Source: Nitrospiraceae bacterium
Lineage (GTDB): Bacteria; Nitrospirota; Thermodesulfovibrionia; Thermodesulfovibrionales; UBA9159
NCBI GenBank assembly: GCA_003453735.1
Contig: DMNE01000502.1
Location: 32,921 to 40,281 of the forward strand
DNA: 7,361 nucleotides
Direction of reading: 5' to 3'
In this document: positions 5,911 through 7,361 of the stretch, one piece after another
Layout: each line of letters starts with the position of its first letter
How positions within the stretch are numbered: the stretch's first letter is position 1
Made by a program: the position numbers and the translations under genes
Notes under the pieces: generated by a model
What the model saw: only the letters and a program-made list of their open reading frames with translations
Told to the model about the DNA's origin: nothing
Database searches by the model: none

Positions 5911-6480
5911 CTAAATCCATTTTATTCTAGGTTCTTTCTTGGGAGGGCCTTCGGGATACCCCTTCGGATAACCGAGTAGTATAGGACCAAATATTTTTTC
6001 GTCCTCCTTTAAGTCGAGAATAGTTCTCACTTCAGGGTCATCAGTGACCATCGCCCCAAAACCAACCCAACAGCTTCCCAGCCCAAAGGAATGAGCAGCA
6101 AGCATCATATTTTGACAAGCCAGAGGACATGAATAATTGGCATACTGGCCGAAGCCGATAACAAAGACAATCGCGGGTGCTGAATAGTAAACCGGATCAT
6201 CCAACTCTTCATAGCGCTTCTTGAGCGTTTTATATCTTTCCGGATTACCTTCTTTCACCATTTCGAGAATCTTCTTTGCGTGTGGCAGTGCTGCACCGAG
6301 AAGTTTTCTCTTTGTCTCTGTGTCCTCGACAACGACAAACCTCCAAGGCTGGCTGTTCATCGCGGATGGAGCCTCATTGCCCGCCTCTATTACGGAATTG
6401 ATAAGATCATGAGGAATTGACCTGCCTTCATAAGATCTGACCGACCGTCTGCTTCTGATTGCTTTAATCATTGCATTCAT
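5911..6480 (-). CDS. Nitroreductase family protein (FMN-dependent oxidoreductase)
   Basis: The 189-residue product belongs to the nitroreductase fold: usually homodimeric, FMN-binding, cytoplasmic enzymes that use NAD(P)H to reduce nitro compounds, quinones or other acceptors. The FMN phosphate-binding start is seen in RSRRSVRSY (9-17), the second FMN motif in APSAMNSQPWRF (37-48), and the family's helix with the conserved small-residue turn in CPLACQNMMLAAHSFGLGSCWVGF near 118-141, then GPILLGYPKG near the C-terminus. Start ATG at 6480 is chosen because GGGAGGG lies seven bases upstream on the - strand; an ATG four codons in lacks this spacing. The physiological substrate cannot be told from sequence. 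It is not obviously BluB or a dedicated flavin reductase. It appears to be a single-gene unit, convergent with pheT. Confidence 0.92.
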   Translation of the reverse strand: MNAMIKAIRSRRSVRSYEGRSIPHDLINSVIEAGNEAPSAMNSQPWRFVVVEDTETKRKLLGAALPHAKKILEMVKEGNPERYKTLKKRYEELDDPVYYSAPAIVFVIGFGQYANYSCPLACQNMMLAAHSFGLGSCWVGFGAMVTDDPEVRTILDLKEDEKIFGPILLGYPKGYPEGPPKKEPRIKWI

Positions 6481-6798
6481 TCATATTCCCTCCCGTCTAC
6501 AACCTTCAAAAGTCATCTCTTTTGTTACGATTCTCGTTTGCTGTCTCTCAATCTCGACAATTCACCTTTCGCAAAATATTCATCATATCCCTGAGTCGAG
6601 ATACTACGGAGCACAAGGAGTGCTCAGCAGAACACTAGAAATGAATTGCCGACCTTTACCTTCCGTGCTTGCTAGCATGGAAAGACCCCTGCTGGGAATT
6701 TAAAAGGAGCAAGAACAATAAACAATTGATATAGAGCCATCATAAGACGTAAGTTCCTCGCCAGAACGATGCTTACTGAGATTCCCTAGGAGTATCGG
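6481..6798. other. Intergenic region between nitroreductase and heavy-metal-associated protein genes
   Basis: This 318-base gap should hold the nitroreductase promoter and the 3' end of the upstream operon. No convincing -35/-10 pair or intrinsic terminator could be assigned. Two compact hairpins are visible: GAGCAC/GTGCTC with a five-base loop (6609-6625), and TTCCGTGC/GCATGGAA with a TTGCTA loop and one G-U pair when read on the + strand (6661-6682). The only open stretch, about 30 codons on the - strand (6525-6614), has no ribosome-binding site. GGGAGGG (6488-6494, - strand) is the nitroreductase Shine-Dalgarno. Confidence 0.5.
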
Positions 6799-7002
6799 TC
6801 AGGCAACAACTTTATACCCTGCATCCACAATCGCCTTCTCGATATCCACTTTCCCAACCGCTTTTTCATCGAACTTGATCCAGACATTTCCGATCTGCAC
6901 ATCCAAGTTCTGAATCCCGCTGAGTTCCTGTATCGCCTTTTTCACCCTCAAAACACAGTGCTGGCAGGTCATGCCTTCAACCTTAATTGTGATCTCAGTC
7001 AT
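6799..7002 (-). CDS. Heavy-metal-associated (HMA) domain protein, CopZ-like metallochaperone
   Basis: A single 67-residue HMA domain with the ferredoxin-like beta-alpha-beta-beta-alpha-beta pattern. The metal-binding loop is GMTCQHC (residues 10-16), with C13 and C16 as the CxxC pair that binds Cu(I) or a similar soft metal in this family. The end VDIEKAIVDAGYKVV matches the usual closing helix and strand. Free-standing domains of this size act as cytoplasmic copper chaperones passing metal to P-type ATPases or repressors; no ATPase or CsoR is visible in the window, so copper specificity is inferred. AAGGAGG four bases upstream supports the ATG. It begins 17 bases after the stop of the inositol-phosphate synthase gene and is probably in its operon. 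Confidence 0.92.
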   Translation of the reverse strand: MTEITIKVEGMTCQHCVLRVKKAIQELSGIQNLDVQIGNVWIKFDEKAVGKVDIEKAIVDAGYKVVA

Positions 7003-7019
7003 GAAACCTCCTTATGTCC

Positions 7020-7361
7020 TTATCTTTCCCTTTCCCCGGCAATAAACTGTTCAACCATATCCCGCGCATCTTCGTCAGAGAATTGTTTTATCGGATGCTT
7101 CATAAAATATGAAGAAGGAGAACTGAGCACACCGCCGACTGCTCTGTCCAGTGCAATCTTCAGGCACCGTATTGCGTCTATGACCACGCCCGCGCTGTTG
7201 GGCGAATCCTCGACGGAAAGCCTGAGCTCGATGTTTATTGGAATATTACCAAATCCCCTGCCCTCCATCCTCAGAAAACAGACCTTGTTGTCATACAGCC
7301 AGGGGACATAATCGGACGGACCGATATGGATGTTCTCGTTCTTGAGGGGTTTATGTAGCTG
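7020..7361 (-). CDS. ino1: myo-Inositol-1-phosphate synthase, C-terminal part (5' end outside window)
   Basis: This NAD-dependent enzyme converts glucose 6-phosphate to 1L-myo-inositol 1-phosphate, the first step to inositol, inositol lipids and inositol-based compatible solutes. The frame is open to the right edge; 113 residues are visible. It contains highly conserved blocks of the family: NIHIGPSDYVPWL, DNKVCFLRMEGRGFG, INIELRLSVEDSPNSAGVVIDAIR and SYFMKHP. The sequence passes straight through the internal ATG at 7268, so that is not the start. The tail after MKHP is short, as in the bacterial and archaeal short form rather than the long eukaryotic enzyme. In bacteria this gene is patchily distributed, which makes it a useful lineage marker. 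The stop is followed after 17 bases by the HMA protein gene. Confidence 0.95.
   Translation of the reverse strand, partial: QLHKPLKNENIHIGPSDYVPWLYDNKVCFLRMEGRGFGNIPINIELRLSVEDSPNSAGVVIDAIRCLKIALDRAVGGVLSSPSSYFMKHPIKQFSDEDARDMVEQFIAGERER

Noticed and set aside
5785..5991. Open + strand frame ending over the nitroreductase 3' end
   Set aside because: It has no good start or ribosome site, overlaps a clear gene on the opposite strand, and shows no recognisable family.
6525..6614. Short - strand frame of about 29 residues (GYDEYFAKGELSRLRDSKRES)
   Set aside because: The composition looks protein-like, but there is only a GTG without a Shine-Dalgarno and no family was recognised; it could be a fossil C-terminus. 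Not strong enough to annotate.

Overview
The window is bacterial chromosomal DNA of moderate GC. It carries the conserved translation cluster thrS-infC-rpmI-rplT-pheS-pheT on the + strand, in the same gene order as in Escherichia coli. The phylum cannot be fixed from sequence alone. The B. subtilis-like IF3 N-terminus, a PheS with a four-cysteine insertion, a PheT without its usual tRNA-binding domain and a bacterial inositol-phosphate synthase fit something like Nitrospirota or Desulfobacterota, but this is a tentative inference.

Positions 1-5322 are tightly packed. They hold the C-terminal half of threonyl-tRNA synthetase, translation initiation factor IF3 (apparently starting at a rare AUA codon behind a near-perfect Shine-Dalgarno), ribosomal proteins L35 and L20, and both subunits of phenylalanyl-tRNA synthetase. 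Spacing is short throughout. The two longer gaps (infC-rpmI, 86 nt; rplT-pheS, 76 nt) each contain a plausible RNA hairpin and are the likely control points. No intrinsic terminator with a U-tract was seen inside or directly after the cluster.

Positions 5323-5910 have no intact gene. They contain what looks like the right end of an IS200/IS605-family (IS1341/TnpB-type) element: a decayed TnpB C-terminus, a chain of small hairpins resembling an omega RNA (reRNA) scaffold, a strong terminal hairpin and a TTCAC end. No transposase or intact TnpB is present, so this is an orphan remnant or a small non-autonomous element lying just downstream of pheT.

Positions 5911-7361 are on the - strand: an FMN nitroreductase-family protein (5911-6480), a 318-nt gap with small hairpins and no convincing gene, a 67-residue heavy-metal-associated (CopZ-like) protein (6799-7002), and the C-terminal part of myo-inositol-1-phosphate synthase (7020 to the window edge). 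The last two are 17 nt apart and probably co-transcribed. The translation cluster and the nitroreductase converge on the mobile-element remnant.
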